Part shown: one piece after another, positions 8,870 to 17,661 of the stretch
How positions within the stretch are numbered: the first letter of the stretch is position 1
How the letters are laid out: each line of letters opens with the position of its first letter
NCBI GenBank assembly: GCA_030625085.1
Contig: DAOURK010000001.1
Span: forward strand, 62,001-126,000
Length of the DNA: 64,000 nucleotides
Source: Pseudomonadota bacterium
GTDB lineage: Bacteria; SZUA-182; DTGQ01
Reading direction: 5' to 3'
Notes under the pieces: model-generated
Told to the model about the DNA's origin: nothing
The model's database searches: none
What the model saw: the letters and a program-made list of their open reading frames with translations, nothing else
Made by a program: the position numbers and the translations under genes

Positions 8870-10363
8870 ATGGATTTATTAAATAGCCGTGATAAAATAA
8901 GTATCTTTTTTATTCTTTCATTGGTAAGTATTATTTTTTATGGAACATCAGGGTGGGCTTTAGACCCAACTGTTACTGATGTAACCACCAGATCATTTAG
9001 TGTGGTATGGACGGAAGGTGCTGTCATTAATCCTGATAGCCATAGTTGTTCCCTTACTGTCAAAATGGGAGGCGTGGAGATAGACAGTAATCAGATTATT
9101 GAACCGGAATTAGATGCAGAGGGCCAGCCAAATGAAGAAGGTCGGCTTGGACTAGAGCGGGGAATTGTAAAGTATGAAGTTATAATGTTGAACCCCAACA
9201 GCACCTATACGGTCAATGGGGAAAAGAGTAATGGTACGACATCATTATTTGGCATTGGTAGCGACCAAACGGTGGTTACCGAAAAATTTAAGGGTTTGGC
9301 TCCGGAAGCGGATGCTAACGATCATGATATTGTCACCAACGATATTTTTCATTGGCCAGTATATGATGATGATGGCAAAACACCAGCCTTGGGTGCGATG
9401 GTGATGGCTGAAATTTTTAAGGATGCCGATTGTACGGATCCGAACAAGCAGAGCCATTACGCCATTACAGCTTGGGTAGGAGCCAACATGCCGGGGGATT
9501 CAAGTACTAATGATTATTTAAATGGTAAATTTGATCCGAATAATGTTACCTATAAAGAGTTTGCCGCTTTAAATTTCAACAATTTATTTGCCTTGGACAG
9601 CTATCCTTTGCAATTAAAGGGGGATGATGCCACTACTCCCCAAGTAGAGGGTGAGTATATAAAGATTACGGTTATTCCGGGGCAAACATCTGTGGCTGGG
9701 GATCTGACATATAAAGTGCCGGTTCCCGAAATCACTACCGTAGGGGAGGCGGGAGAAAAACAAAGGATTAGTTCGGCTAAAGCGGGTCAAAAGATCTCTT
9801 TTCAGCCTGGAATGAATCTTTTTACTTATCCCTTTGATATGCCTGCCCAATTAACATTACAACAATTTGTCGAAATAATTTACGCTGCCGGCGGAACAAT
9901 AAATAAGCTAATGATCAATGAGGGAGGATGGCCGACTATGACTGTGGAGTGCGATCCTGACCCGCTCATTGATCCGGCTCCCAGAAGGGGACAATTGTTG
10001 GAACCTGGAAGAGGATATTTGATAGTTTTCCAGAATGCTCCTCAGGATTTCACTATATGTAATGCTCCAACTCCGACTAAGCTTACCCTTTCTCTGGGAA
10101 TGAATGTCGCAAATTTTAATGAGGTCCCCAACTTTTATACTATGCAGGATCTTGTTGAAGCAATTTACGCTGCCGGCGGAACAATAAATAAGTTAATGAT
10201 TTATGAGGGAGGATGGCCGACTATGACTGTGGAGTGCGATCCTGACCCGCTCATTGACCCGGCTCCCAGAAGAAATCAGCTTGTTGAAAGGGGTAAGGCT
10301 TATTTAATAGTTATGGGGTCGGTTTCTCAAGATCCAATGATAGTGAATCCATTACAAAAATAA
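8870..10363 (+). CDS. Secreted protein with FN3-like N-terminus and two tandem C-terminal surface-type domains
   Basis: No specific function is recognised. ATG 8870 is chosen over a TTG at 8849 because AAGGGGG precedes it at good distance. Residues 1-37 form a signal peptide ending near GWALDP. Residues about 38-110 (VTDVTTRSFSVVWTEG) resemble a fibronectin-III strand pattern, and the next gene opens with a similar block (YDVMHDKFYSVWQADG). The C-terminal third has two copies, 95 residues apart, of a domain starting GMN and containing YAAGGTINKLMI, EGGWPTMTVECDPDPLID and GRGYLIV or GKAYLIV. The copies are nearly identical in DNA. The protein is probably exported and surface-attached or extracellular. 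The next gene, 49 nt on, is likely in the same transcript. Confidence 0.8.
   Translation: MDLLNSRDKISIFFILSLVSIIFYGTSGWALDPTVTDVTTRSFSVVWTEGAVINPDSHSCSLTVKMGGVEIDSNQIIEPELDAEGQPNEEGRLGLERGIVKYEVIMLNPNSTYTVNGEKSNGTTSLFGIGSDQTVVTEKFKGLAPEADANDHDIVTNDIFHWPVYDDDGKTPALGAMVMAEIFKDADCTDPNKQSHYAITAWVGANMPGDSSTNDYLNGKFDPNNVTYKEFAALNFNNLFALDSYPLQLKGDDATTPQVEGEYIKITVIPGQTSVAGDLTYKVPVPEITTVGEAGEKQRISSAKAGQKISFQPGMNLFTYPFDMPAQLTLQQFVEIIYAAGGTINKLMINEGGWPTMTVECDPDPLIDPAPRRGQLLEPGRGYLIVFQNAPQDFTICNAPTPTKLTLSLGMNVANFNEVPNFYTMQDLVEAIYAAGGTINKLMIYEGGWPTMTVECDPDPLIDPAPRRNQLVERGKAYLIVMGSVSQDPMIVNPLQK
9877..10272 (+). repeat. Near-identical 111-bp direct repeats inside the secreted-protein gene
   Basis: Bases 9877-9987 and 10162-10272 align with no gap at a distance of 285 bp and, by eye, 4 mismatches. 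The sequence around the repeats is much more diverged although it encodes the same domain, so the tract looks like recent gene conversion or purifying duplication rather than an old whole-domain duplication. Confidence 0.85.
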
Positions 10364-10412
10364 AAATAACAAACAATTTTATTAAAGATATTGAATAAAG
10401 GAGGAAAATTAA

Positions 10413-13400
10413 ATGCCCAAGTTTTTGAAAAATTTTTTATTGATCTCTCTTTTGATTGGGGTTTTTACTGTTTTTTTGTTGACCAAACCCAAAAGTACCA
10501 TCGCTTTTTCGGTGGTAGGAAATGTGATTACCTATGATGTAATGCACGATAAATTTTATTCGGTTTGGCAGGCTGACGGTCTTTCCGGAACCATAGTAGA
10601 TGTTAATGTTTCAGTTTATACTAGTTCAGATGGGACCGGTTTAGTGAGCGGCATCACCACGACGAATAATATTTGGAAAGATTCAGGATCTTATAATTAT
10701 GTGAATACTATGGGCTGGAGATTTGATAATACCGGTCTTATGGGGGTGAAGGTAAGTGGTCTGGATCAAGTAAACACACAATATTATTACAAAATTACCG
10801 TTCATGAAAATATTGGCGGCACAATTTCTTATCATGATATTCCATCCGGCGCGAATGATTTTATACCTGTTCATACTATGTTCGATGAATCCAGCAATAC
10901 TGGAGCATCGGGTAATCCTGTCAGACAATTTAAGGTATATGATGAGAGTGGAAACCCTCTTGATGGAGCTATAGTCCTTATTCAAGTTACAGGAGATTAT
11001 TGGGATCCAACAAGCGCCAACCCATCTAAATATTCACCTTATTCGGTTGCCGGCGATTCGATGTCCGGCTGGACTTTTGATGGTGGTAAATCGAATGTGT
11101 CTTTTAGTGGCGGTACACTTTTTAAAGAAAGCCCCGTTTATCGTCTCATGGTAATCCAGGGGGATGAAATGATGAGGGTTACCTGCTTGGGTGGATATAT
11201 GGGAAATGCAACTATAGATATTGCACAACATGATAATTATAACAATCATCAGGCTGAGTTTGGTTGTCCCAGCTATCCGAATGATCCCTCCTCATGCTCC
11301 GCAAACAGCGACAGGAATATAATTAATCTAGCCCCCAACCAAGCGCCCGATATTTCGATCACAGACGATCATAGCATGAGATTCCTTAATAACCAATACG
11401 TCCTTTTGGATACTGAAAATTTTGAACTCGATGTAAGAGCTTCAGATGCAGAAGGGGAGGCCATTAGTAATTGGGCTTTGACAAGCGAACCGGGTGGTAT
11501 GACCATCACGGAACAATCCGATGCGAATTATTCCAAAATAGAGTGGGATCCGGGTAGTGGCGATGTTAGATCAACACCCTATTCTGTTTCAGTCACTGTT
11601 CAGGATATTAACGAAAACACCGGGAGTCTGCCCTTTACCATTTTAATCACTGATGGGAAGCCCTCTGATCCGGCCGTTTCAGTTACGCCGGCTGTTCCCC
11701 GAACCGGTGACCCCCTGGTGTGTGGAATTACAACAGGGAGCACTGATCCTTTAGGCCTTTCCATTACTTATGAGTATGCTTGGTACGAGGATACGGGTTT
11801 ACGTGCCGATATTACGGGAAATACAGTACCATCCGGGGAAACCGAAAAGGGAGAGGATTGGTATTGTTCGGTAAAGGCTGTGAATTCAAATTCTGATGAA
11901 AGTGGCGCTGTTAACTCGAATACAGTAACAGTTGTGAATACTCCTCCTACCGCAGATATTACCGTAACCATTAATCAATCCAACCCGGATACGGACACTG
12001 ATTTGACTGCCAACATTGTCTTGACGAATTGTTATGATGCGGATGGGGATTCTTGTAATACCCAGATTAAATGGTATGAAAGTGGCGACCCCGGCACATC
12101 TTATTCAACTACCGACTCTCTTGCCCACAGTAATACCAGCAAAAACCAGACATGGTATTGTGAGGCTACTGTGTGGGATAGCGAAGAGGGAACGGGTACC
12201 GGTTCGGATTCTGTCACTATTATCAATTTACCGCCCTCTGACCCTGCGGGTATAGGTATTGAGAGGGGCGCCGGCGGGAGCGGGATAAGATGTTATATAA
12301 ATACCTCAAGCACCGACCCTGACACAGGCGACAATCCGGTAACCTACCTTTATAATTGGACATGTACGGGGCCAGGAGCGAATACGGGTCAGACCTCGTC
12401 AACCAATACGGAGTATACTCTGTCCGATACCGGCAATCCGATCGCGGATGTAGCCAAAAACCAGGTCTGGACCTGCAGTGTGCAAGCCTCCGATATGGAC
12501 ACAGGGAACCCAGGGCTGAGCGCCATCGTTCCTTGTGCTGGAAGTCTTACCATTTTAAATACTAAGCCTATTTGGGATATTTCCGATCCACTAACCCTCA
12601 CGCCTGATCCGGCCTATAATGATACAGAGATCATCTGTACCATGGCCGCGAATGCAGCAAGTGATGCTGATGCTGATACGGTTGTTTATACCTATCAATG
12701 GTATAAAGATAATGGTTCAATGGCTTCCTATAGGGATGCCAATACTTCCTCTTTGACTTCAACTCTCCCCGTTTCTGCAGGTTTAGAGCAGGCTGCAACC
12801 TATAAATGTGAGGTTTCGCTGTGGGATGGTCAGGAAGCGGGTAATGATATTAAGAGTGCTTCGGTGACCATTGGAAACAGGCCCCCGACCATTACTGTTC
12901 GGAAGGGAAGTGTTGTAATAGGTGATGGAGAAATGGTGCAAGTCACGGAAACCGAGGAACTCGTATTGACTATTGTCAGTGACGATGCGGACAACAATGC
13001 GCTTAGTTCCTTAGATGCAGATGCGAATATACCTACTGTTGCTGTGAATGGTGGGGCAGTGATTCAAATTGTCGGTGATCCAAATGAAGCCGAGTTTACA
13101 TGGACCCCTGCTCAGGGAGATGCCGGAACCTATGAGGTTGTTTTTAAGGTTCAGGAAACAGACGGCCCTGATTCACTAGAGACTACCCATTCAGTGCAAA
13201 TTAAGGTAATTTATCCATCGAAGGTAATTGATAATTTTGAATTTCAGAGCGAACCCGATCCCGATTGGTATCTTCCCGCTAACGACGCCGAGAAAGACTT
13301 GGAAGAACGGTCCGATCATGGCTGGTCCGTATTGACCGGGAGTGGTGATATATATAGAGAATCATATGAAAATGATCCTAATGACCATTATTTGAATATG

Positions 13401-15767
13401 GTTTCGAATGAAAGTGATCCCTTAAAGTATATAACCACCTTGTGGCTTGCCGATCCTAATGAGACAAAAGATTTCTATGAAGTGAGATGTGATATTGATA
13501 CCAATAGCCCCTATACTGTTGAGGCTTATGTACACGTTGTGGATACTGTGTCTGGGGTTGAGAAAGATTATTTCTTGCGTTACATTCCTGAGGATCCAAG
13601 CCAACATGATGGGAATAAATTTGAGGTTGATGCGATGCGTATCAATTACTATATTGGAAGTGAGTTTATTGATCCAAATGGGTGTTCATTAGAGCGCAAT
13701 ATGGAGAATGATATACACAATGCTATTGCTGCCAAAGGAAAGCAATATCAATCCCATTATGATTTTGTGTGGGGCTTCATTCTTCGTGGAGGTATAGATA
13801 AGTTTGATAATTTGGAAGTGGTTTATGGGGAAAGAGATACTGTTTCTCCTAAACCTCCACAAACCGGGAGTGCCGTTGGAATTAATGAAGCGGTAGTTTT
13901 AACTTGGGAGGATGACCCAAATCAGGATGCTGATGTGATTGGCTATGAAATCGCATGGCAAAAAGATGAGGGGCAAACCTATACACCTCAAAAGGTCTAT
14001 GTATGGGAGGAGGGAATAAGCGGAGAGGTGAAAAGTTGCACAATTCCTTTTGCGGAGAACTACCCTGGTGGGCATTATTTATTCACCATCAAGGCCTTTG
14101 ACGATGCAAAAGAAGCTAATTACAGTAGTGCACTTGAGCTTCAAGCGACACCCCATATAGATTCAAATCCTCCGGATATGGAGGAGTGTGATTTAACAGC
14201 CCAAGCGCCGGAAACACAAGGAGAGACCATAAACCTTGCGTGGACTGATCCCGGTGCGGCTAATTTATCTTATTTTATACTTTATATGGATGGCACTGAG
14301 ATCGCTACCCTGGATAAAAGTGTTTTTACCTATCAGAAGACCGGTCTGGTGAACGATACACAATACGAGTTTAAGCTAAAGGGCTATAATGGGGATGGCT
14401 ATGGCAGTGGCGTGGATTCCCCTGAGGCGACAGGAATTCCAATGGCACCGAAGGTGCTTGTCTTTGATGACTTTGAGTATGTTGCTCAAAGTCAGACCCC
14501 TATGCAACATGGGTGGAAGGTTCTGCAAGGTAGCGGAAACATGTATGCGGTTGAGGAAGATGGCAATTCTTGTATGCATATGACCGCAAATTACACTACA
14601 ACCGCTAAGACGAATTTTATCATAACCAAATTCGTAGATGATCCTGAGGATTATACCAATACCAAATTGTATTTTAATCTCAAAGGCTTAGTAGGCGAGT
14701 TTAAAATTGATCTTTTTATAAGCGACACTAATGGGAATAGATACTTCCTGAGATATAGCCCGAATGCGACGTATAATGAACCAAAGCCCGACCCTTGTAA
14801 AGTTGGGATGTATATTACCCATTATCTTGACTGGCGGAATAATAACGGCACCGTTTGGCATCCTGTAGTGAGAGATCTACAAAAAGACCTTCAGGATGGC
14901 GTACCTGGGGCTACCTTTGGTTCTTTTCTGGGAATGGTCATCCGAGGAGAGGTATTTATTGGACACATTATCTTTATGAGGGCTCTGCCCGAGGTCGGCA
15001 GTTTAGTTGCCATATCAGGTAATACGCTGGTAGATTTGTTCTGGACCAGGACTGATCCCAATGTCGATGATTTTTACCTCTCTGTTGACGGAGCAGCGGA
15101 TGTACTTATTGATAGCGCAACCCATTCTTTGCTCATTGACGGGAACCAGTGCTCCTGCACAGCAGACGGTTTGACCAATGATACGGCATATTCATTCACA
15201 GTTAAGCAGGGAAATAGTAGTGGTGTTACGGTTTCAGCTACACCCCATGACTTCGTGTTCGTGGAGGATTGTGATAGTTTAGGTGACTGGACGGATCAGG
15301 GATCAACGCTTGGAAGTTATAGCATTGTTGTGGATCCTGAGACTCACGATGATGTGCTGGTAATTGATCCTGACGACACTGCGGCCAGCGGATACCTTAT
15401 TCGCTATTTTGTTGAGCTTGTGCCTAATATTACCACAGGGAAATCTAAGGTGATGGTAAACATTAAATCCGGTCAGGATTTTGTGTTGTGGTTTACAGTA
15501 AAGGATACTATCGGAGTAGAGTACAATCTTTTATATGCATCCGGTCAAGGAACCGATTCGGCCTTCGGTACATGGTCCTTTAGTTATCTGCCCTCTTGTG
15601 CTGATGGCAATTGGATTGATGGTAGCTGGCATACGGTAGATTTAGAATTAAATGATAATCTGTTATTATCGGGGGTACAGGGGTACGGTGTTCAAGTAGA
15701 TGAGATTACAAATGTTTCCATTGGTGGGTGCGATGATGTTAGCGTTGATAATTTAAGCGTTTACTAA
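10413..15767 (+). CDS. Giant secreted multidomain protein (FN3/Ig-like repeats and three large beta-sandwich-like modules)
   Basis: A 1784-residue protein with signal peptide (about 1-32) and no obvious anchor. By eye the order is: FN3-like block 35-135; a second beta domain 155-270; a cadherin-like domain 310-415; five Ig/PKD-like domains (about 418-510, 511-605, 606-715, 716-822, 823-933), several with a WYC or YKC motif; module A 938-1139; FN3 1140-1247 and 1250-1342; module A 1348-1525; FN3 1525-1612; module A 1614-1784. The first two A modules share an opening DNFEF/DDFEY, then HGW(S/K)VL(T/Q)GSG and YFLRY; the third is more diverged. Module A looks like a carbohydrate-binding-type jelly roll, which is an inference. 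AAGGAGG precedes the ATG. Likely an adhesin, matrix protein or sugar-binding scaffold. Confidence 0.85.
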   Translation: MPKFLKNFLLISLLIGVFTVFLLTKPKSTIAFSVVGNVITYDVMHDKFYSVWQADGLSGTIVDVNVSVYTSSDGTGLVSGITTTNNIWKDSGSYNYVNTMGWRFDNTGLMGVKVSGLDQVNTQYYYKITVHENIGGTISYHDIPSGANDFIPVHTMFDESSNTGASGNPVRQFKVYDESGNPLDGAIVLIQVTGDYWDPTSANPSKYSPYSVAGDSMSGWTFDGGKSNVSFSGGTLFKESPVYRLMVIQGDEMMRVTCLGGYMGNATIDIAQHDNYNNHQAEFGCPSYPNDPSSCSANSDRNIINLAPNQAPDISITDDHSMRFLNNQYVLLDTENFELDVRASDAEGEAISNWALTSEPGGMTITEQSDANYSKIEWDPGSGDVRSTPYSVSVTVQDINENTGSLPFTILITDGKPSDPAVSVTPAVPRTGDPLVCGITTGSTDPLGLSITYEYAWYEDTGLRADITGNTVPSGETEKGEDWYCSVKAVNSNSDESGAVNSNTVTVVNTPPTADITVTINQSNPDTDTDLTANIVLTNCYDADGDSCNTQIKWYESGDPGTSYSTTDSLAHSNTSKNQTWYCEATVWDSEEGTGTGSDSVTIINLPPSDPAGIGIERGAGGSGIRCYINTSSTDPDTGDNPVTYLYNWTCTGPGANTGQTSSTNTEYTLSDTGNPIADVAKNQVWTCSVQASDMDTGNPGLSAIVPCAGSLTILNTKPIWDISDPLTLTPDPAYNDTEIICTMAANAASDADADTVVYTYQWYKDNGSMASYRDANTSSLTSTLPVSAGLEQAATYKCEVSLWDGQEAGNDIKSASVTIGNRPPTITVRKGSVVIGDGEMVQVTETEELVLTIVSDDADNNALSSLDADANIPTVAVNGGAVIQIVGDPNEAEFTWTPAQGDAGTYEVVFKVQETDGPDSLETTHSVQIKVIYPSKVIDNFEFQSEPDPDWYLPANDAEKDLEERSDHGWSVLTGSGDIYRESYENDPNDHYLNMVSNESDPLKYITTLWLADPNETKDFYEVRCDIDTNSPYTVEAYVHVVDTVSGVEKDYFLRYIPEDPSQHDGNKFEVDAMRINYYIGSEFIDPNGCSLERNMENDIHNAIAAKGKQYQSHYDFVWGFILRGGIDKFDNLEVVYGERDTVSPKPPQTGSAVGINEAVVLTWEDDPNQDADVIGYEIAWQKDEGQTYTPQKVYVWEEGISGEVKSCTIPFAENYPGGHYLFTIKAFDDAKEANYSSALELQATPHIDSNPPDMEECDLTAQAPETQGETINLAWTDPGAANLSYFILYMDGTEIATLDKSVFTYQKTGLVNDTQYEFKLKGYNGDGYGSGVDSPEATGIPMAPKVLVFDDFEYVAQSQTPMQHGWKVLQGSGNMYAVEEDGNSCMHMTANYTTTAKTNFIITKFVDDPEDYTNTKLYFNLKGLVGEFKIDLFISDTNGNRYFLRYSPNATYNEPKPDPCKVGMYITHYLDWRNNNGTVWHPVVRDLQKDLQDGVPGATFGSFLGMVIRGEVFIGHIIFMRALPEVGSLVAISGNTLVDLFWTRTDPNVDDFYLSVDGAADVLIDSATHSLLIDGNQCSCTADGLTNDTAYSFTVKQGNSSGVTVSATPHDFVFVEDCDSLGDWTDQGSTLGSYSIVVDPETHDDVLVIDPDDTAASGYLIRYFVELVPNITTGKSKVMVNIKSGQDFVLWFTVKDTIGVEYNLLYASGQGTDSAFGTWSFSYLPSCADGNWIDGSWHTVDLELNDNLLLSGVQGYGVQVDEITNVSIGGCDDVSVDNLSVY

Positions 15768-16144
15768 CCCTTACTTTTTGATAGGTTCAAAAGTTTTTTT
15801 TGGGGGTAGTCAGAGACGGTATGTCCCGGCTGCCCCCTTTTTTTATAAAATTTATAACGGAAGTAGTGCGAAAAGCCAAAAGATCTCATACCAGGTGCCT
15901 TCCAACAATGGCCATGGATTTTCATTCCGATAAATACCCTTCCCTATTTATTTTCTATTTTAGACATATTTTTCTTAACCACCGATTTTTACAGGTATTA
16001 TAAGCGCCATAATAAGGCCTAATTCAGGCAGTCCAAACAATTTCAACGGGCATATTATTTAGCCAAGGCACGGGAAAGGGGGATTATAACTTTTCAACCC
16101 CTTTACCCCTTTTTCGAAGTGTAATAATATGGTTTAATTACCTC
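15768..16144. other. Intergenic gap after the giant secreted protein
   Basis: It holds the terminator at 15802-15844 and then about 300 nt in which no gene was seen. The right end runs into the transposase remnant. Confidence 0.5.
15802..15844 (+). terminator. Rho-independent terminator
   Basis: GGGGGTAGTC (15802-15811) pairs, with G-U pairs, with GGCTGCCCCC (15828-15837), followed by a run of seven T. It ends the transcript of the two secreted proteins 35 nt after the stop codon. Confidence 0.8.
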
Positions 16145-16429
16145 TTGATTAAGATAGCCAAAACCTTTGCAGCTTATTCATCCGGGCTATTGAGCTGCTA
16201 TGATCATAAAATCACAAGTGGTGCTGTGAATTGGTTGGTTAATAAAATCAAAACTCTCAAAAGGCAAGCCTATGGTTTTCGGGATATGGAATATTTTAAA
16301 CTCCGGCTTTACCATTTACATACAAAGGTATTCATTAACCTGGTGAATTTTATGAAATACCGAAGGAATAAACACATACACTTAAGGGCGGCTATTTTAG
16401 GAGGTTTTAGGGAAGGCCCCCTTGCTTAG
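16145..16429 (+). pseudogene. C-terminal remnant of an ISL3/IS204-type transposase
   Basis: The frame encodes IAKTFAAYSSGLLSCYDHK, ITSGAVNWLVNKIKTLKR and QAYGFRDMEYFKLRLYHLHT. This is the typical C-terminus of the ISL3-family (DDE_Tnp_ISL3) transposases, where the block normally reads ITSGPVEGLVNKIKTLKR and includes the last acidic catalytic residue. Here PVEG has become AVNW, so the glutamate is lost, and everything upstream of the frame is gone. After residue 63 the sequence no longer looks like transposase. Only a dead fragment is left; terminal inverted repeats were not found. Confidence 0.7.
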
Positions 16430-16554
16430 AGTGTGTTAACATGCCGTGCTTGTTGCCGCTAATTTTGGGTACAATTATGAGGCTTTACAAAGGTGTGAAA
16501 ATCGGTGTGTAAGGAAAATTGTGAAAAAAGAAATTATTCAGATGAACAAAATTC

Positions 16555-16583
16555 TTTACAAATAAAAAGACAAAGTGTATAAT
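16555..16583 (+). promoter_or_regulatory. Predicted promoter of tRNA-Glu
   Basis: TTTACA (16555-16560) and TATAAT (16578-16583) are spaced by 17 nt, placing the start site about 10 nt before the tRNA. Confidence 0.7.
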
Positions 16584-16601
16584 CTGCCACACTAATAAAA
16601 T

Positions 16602-16676
16602 GTCCCCATCGTCTAGGCCGGTCAAGGACACCGCCCTTTCACGGCGGTAACGGGGGTTCGAATCCCCCTGGGGACG
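16602..16676 (+). tRNA. tRNA-Glu (anticodon TTC)
   Basis: Acceptor stem GTCCCCA (16602-16608) pairs with TGGGGAC (16669-16675), discriminator G676 (position 16676). The anticodon stem CCGCC/GGCGG closes the loop CTTTCAC, giving anticodon TTC. The T arm GGGGG/CCCCC encloses TTCGAAT. CCA is not encoded. The transposase remnant lies about 170 nt upstream. Confidence 0.96.
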
Positions 16677-16912
16677 CTTTATTTTTTTCAATCTTTTCAA
16701 TATGTTAAAAGTTTTTCTTGCTGATTTCAAAATTTGAGTTTCTCAGGTTCAATTAATTTATCCATATCCCCCACTTATATCAAGTTACATTTAATGATAG
16801 TTTAATATTTTTGTGGCCATAGCGCAGCAATATATGATTAGGATTGTCACGTCGCCTTAATCCTTACATTGGCTTTTTCATCTTTTGATTGCACGTCGGT
16901 ATAAATTAAAGA

Positions 16913-16940
16913 GCCCACCAGCCTCAAGAGGCTGATGGGC
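16913..16940 (+). ncRNA. Hairpin, possible terminator or small structured RNA
   Basis: GCCCACCAGCCT pairs with AGGCTGATGGGC around a CAAG tetraloop, with one C-A mismatch in a 12-bp stem. No T run follows directly, so it is not a standard terminator. Its 3' arm CTGATGGGC resembles the 3' arm CTGATGGCC of the hairpin at 17152. Confidence 0.4.
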
Positions 16941-17151
16941 AGAGATATATATTACCATATCTATCTATTACCGCTTCTTTTCAATTTCTCTGCTCATATT
17001 AAAACTTTATTAAAAATTATACAACAATTCATCTACCAATATTAATCAAATTTAAAATCATCAAATCTAGAAAAGGCAGCCAGTTTGAGGACTATATTAA
17101 AAAAATAGTTGAAGCTAATAATTAAATGATAGTGAAAATAAATAAAAAAAA

Positions 17152-17178
17152 GGCCATCAGGGAGGTGACCTGATGGCC
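17152..17178 (+). promoter_or_regulatory. Perfect hairpin with a Shine-Dalgarno sequence in the loop and an ATG in the stem
   Basis: GGCCATCAGG (17152-17161) and CCTGATGGCC (17169-17178) form a perfect 10-bp stem around the 7-nt loop GAGGTGA. The top of the hairpin reads GGGAGGTGACC, a perfect match to the anti-Shine-Dalgarno region of 16S rRNA. The ATG of a 13-codon frame lies within the 3' arm. The arrangement suggests control of ribosome access, but no large gene begins here. Confidence 0.5.
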
Positions 17179-17214
17179 CAAAACAATAGAGGCGATCAAA
17201 CAATAATTAAATAA
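17173..17214 (+). CDS. Possible 13-residue leader-type peptide
   Basis: The frame MAQNNRGDQTIIK starts 7 nt after a perfect GGAGG and stops at 17212-17214. It is hydrophilic and matches nothing I know. The main evidence is the strength of the ribosome-binding site and the hairpin that encloses it. It may equally be chance. Confidence 0.25.
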   Translation: MAQNNRGDQTIIK

Positions 17215-17224
17215 GGTGATTAGA

Positions 17225-17296
17225 ATGGTGATTATTACTATTATACAAAATGATCAAGTAGTAGTGCAAGAAGAAAATGCCGAGCTATTTTTTTGA
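17225..17296 (+). CDS. Possible 23-residue peptide
   Basis: The frame begins MVIITIIQNDQVVVQ and ends in ELFF. AAGGTGA lies 6 nt before its ATG and it starts 10 nt after the stop of the previous tiny frame. No function is recognised and it could be chance. Confidence 0.2.
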   Translation: MVIITIIQNDQVVVQEENAELFF

Positions 17297-17661
17297 AAGA
17301 TGTTCGAATACTATTTTTTTGAATAAATTTTTCAATTTATCTGAGTCTGAAACTTTACTTATGTAATGTTATTCGCTATTATATGAATCTGGGGGATTTT
17401 ATTTAGATTGAGAAGAAAATCAGCAAAAGCAAGGGTTTAATTCATAAATTGAGCACCTAAATTTTTTGGATTGCTTATTACAAGGCAAGAGAAAATAGCA
17501 ATTTAGGAATTGTTCAGTTATCGAGTTTCACTAAGAATGAGCCGAAGAGATGATAAGGCCGGAAGTTTGACCAAAATGGCAGGTAGTGGAAAAGCATGAG
17601 CTTAGGCTTAAAAAATTAAGGGTAAAAGAGACTAACGGGTTTATTAATTTTGGAGAGAGAA

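Larger units (their letters stand above)
16677..17661. other. Long intergenic gap with two strong hairpins and tiny ORFs
   Basis: No gene of normal size was seen in almost 1 kb. It contains hairpins at 16913-16940 and 17152-17178 and two very short frames with good ribosome-binding sites. The remainder is AT-rich without recognised signals. Confidence 0.5.

Noticed and set aside
12356-12565. Alternative frames inside the giant secreted protein
   Set aside because: They lack starts with ribosome sites and the main frame is continuous for 1784 codons with clear domain repeats.
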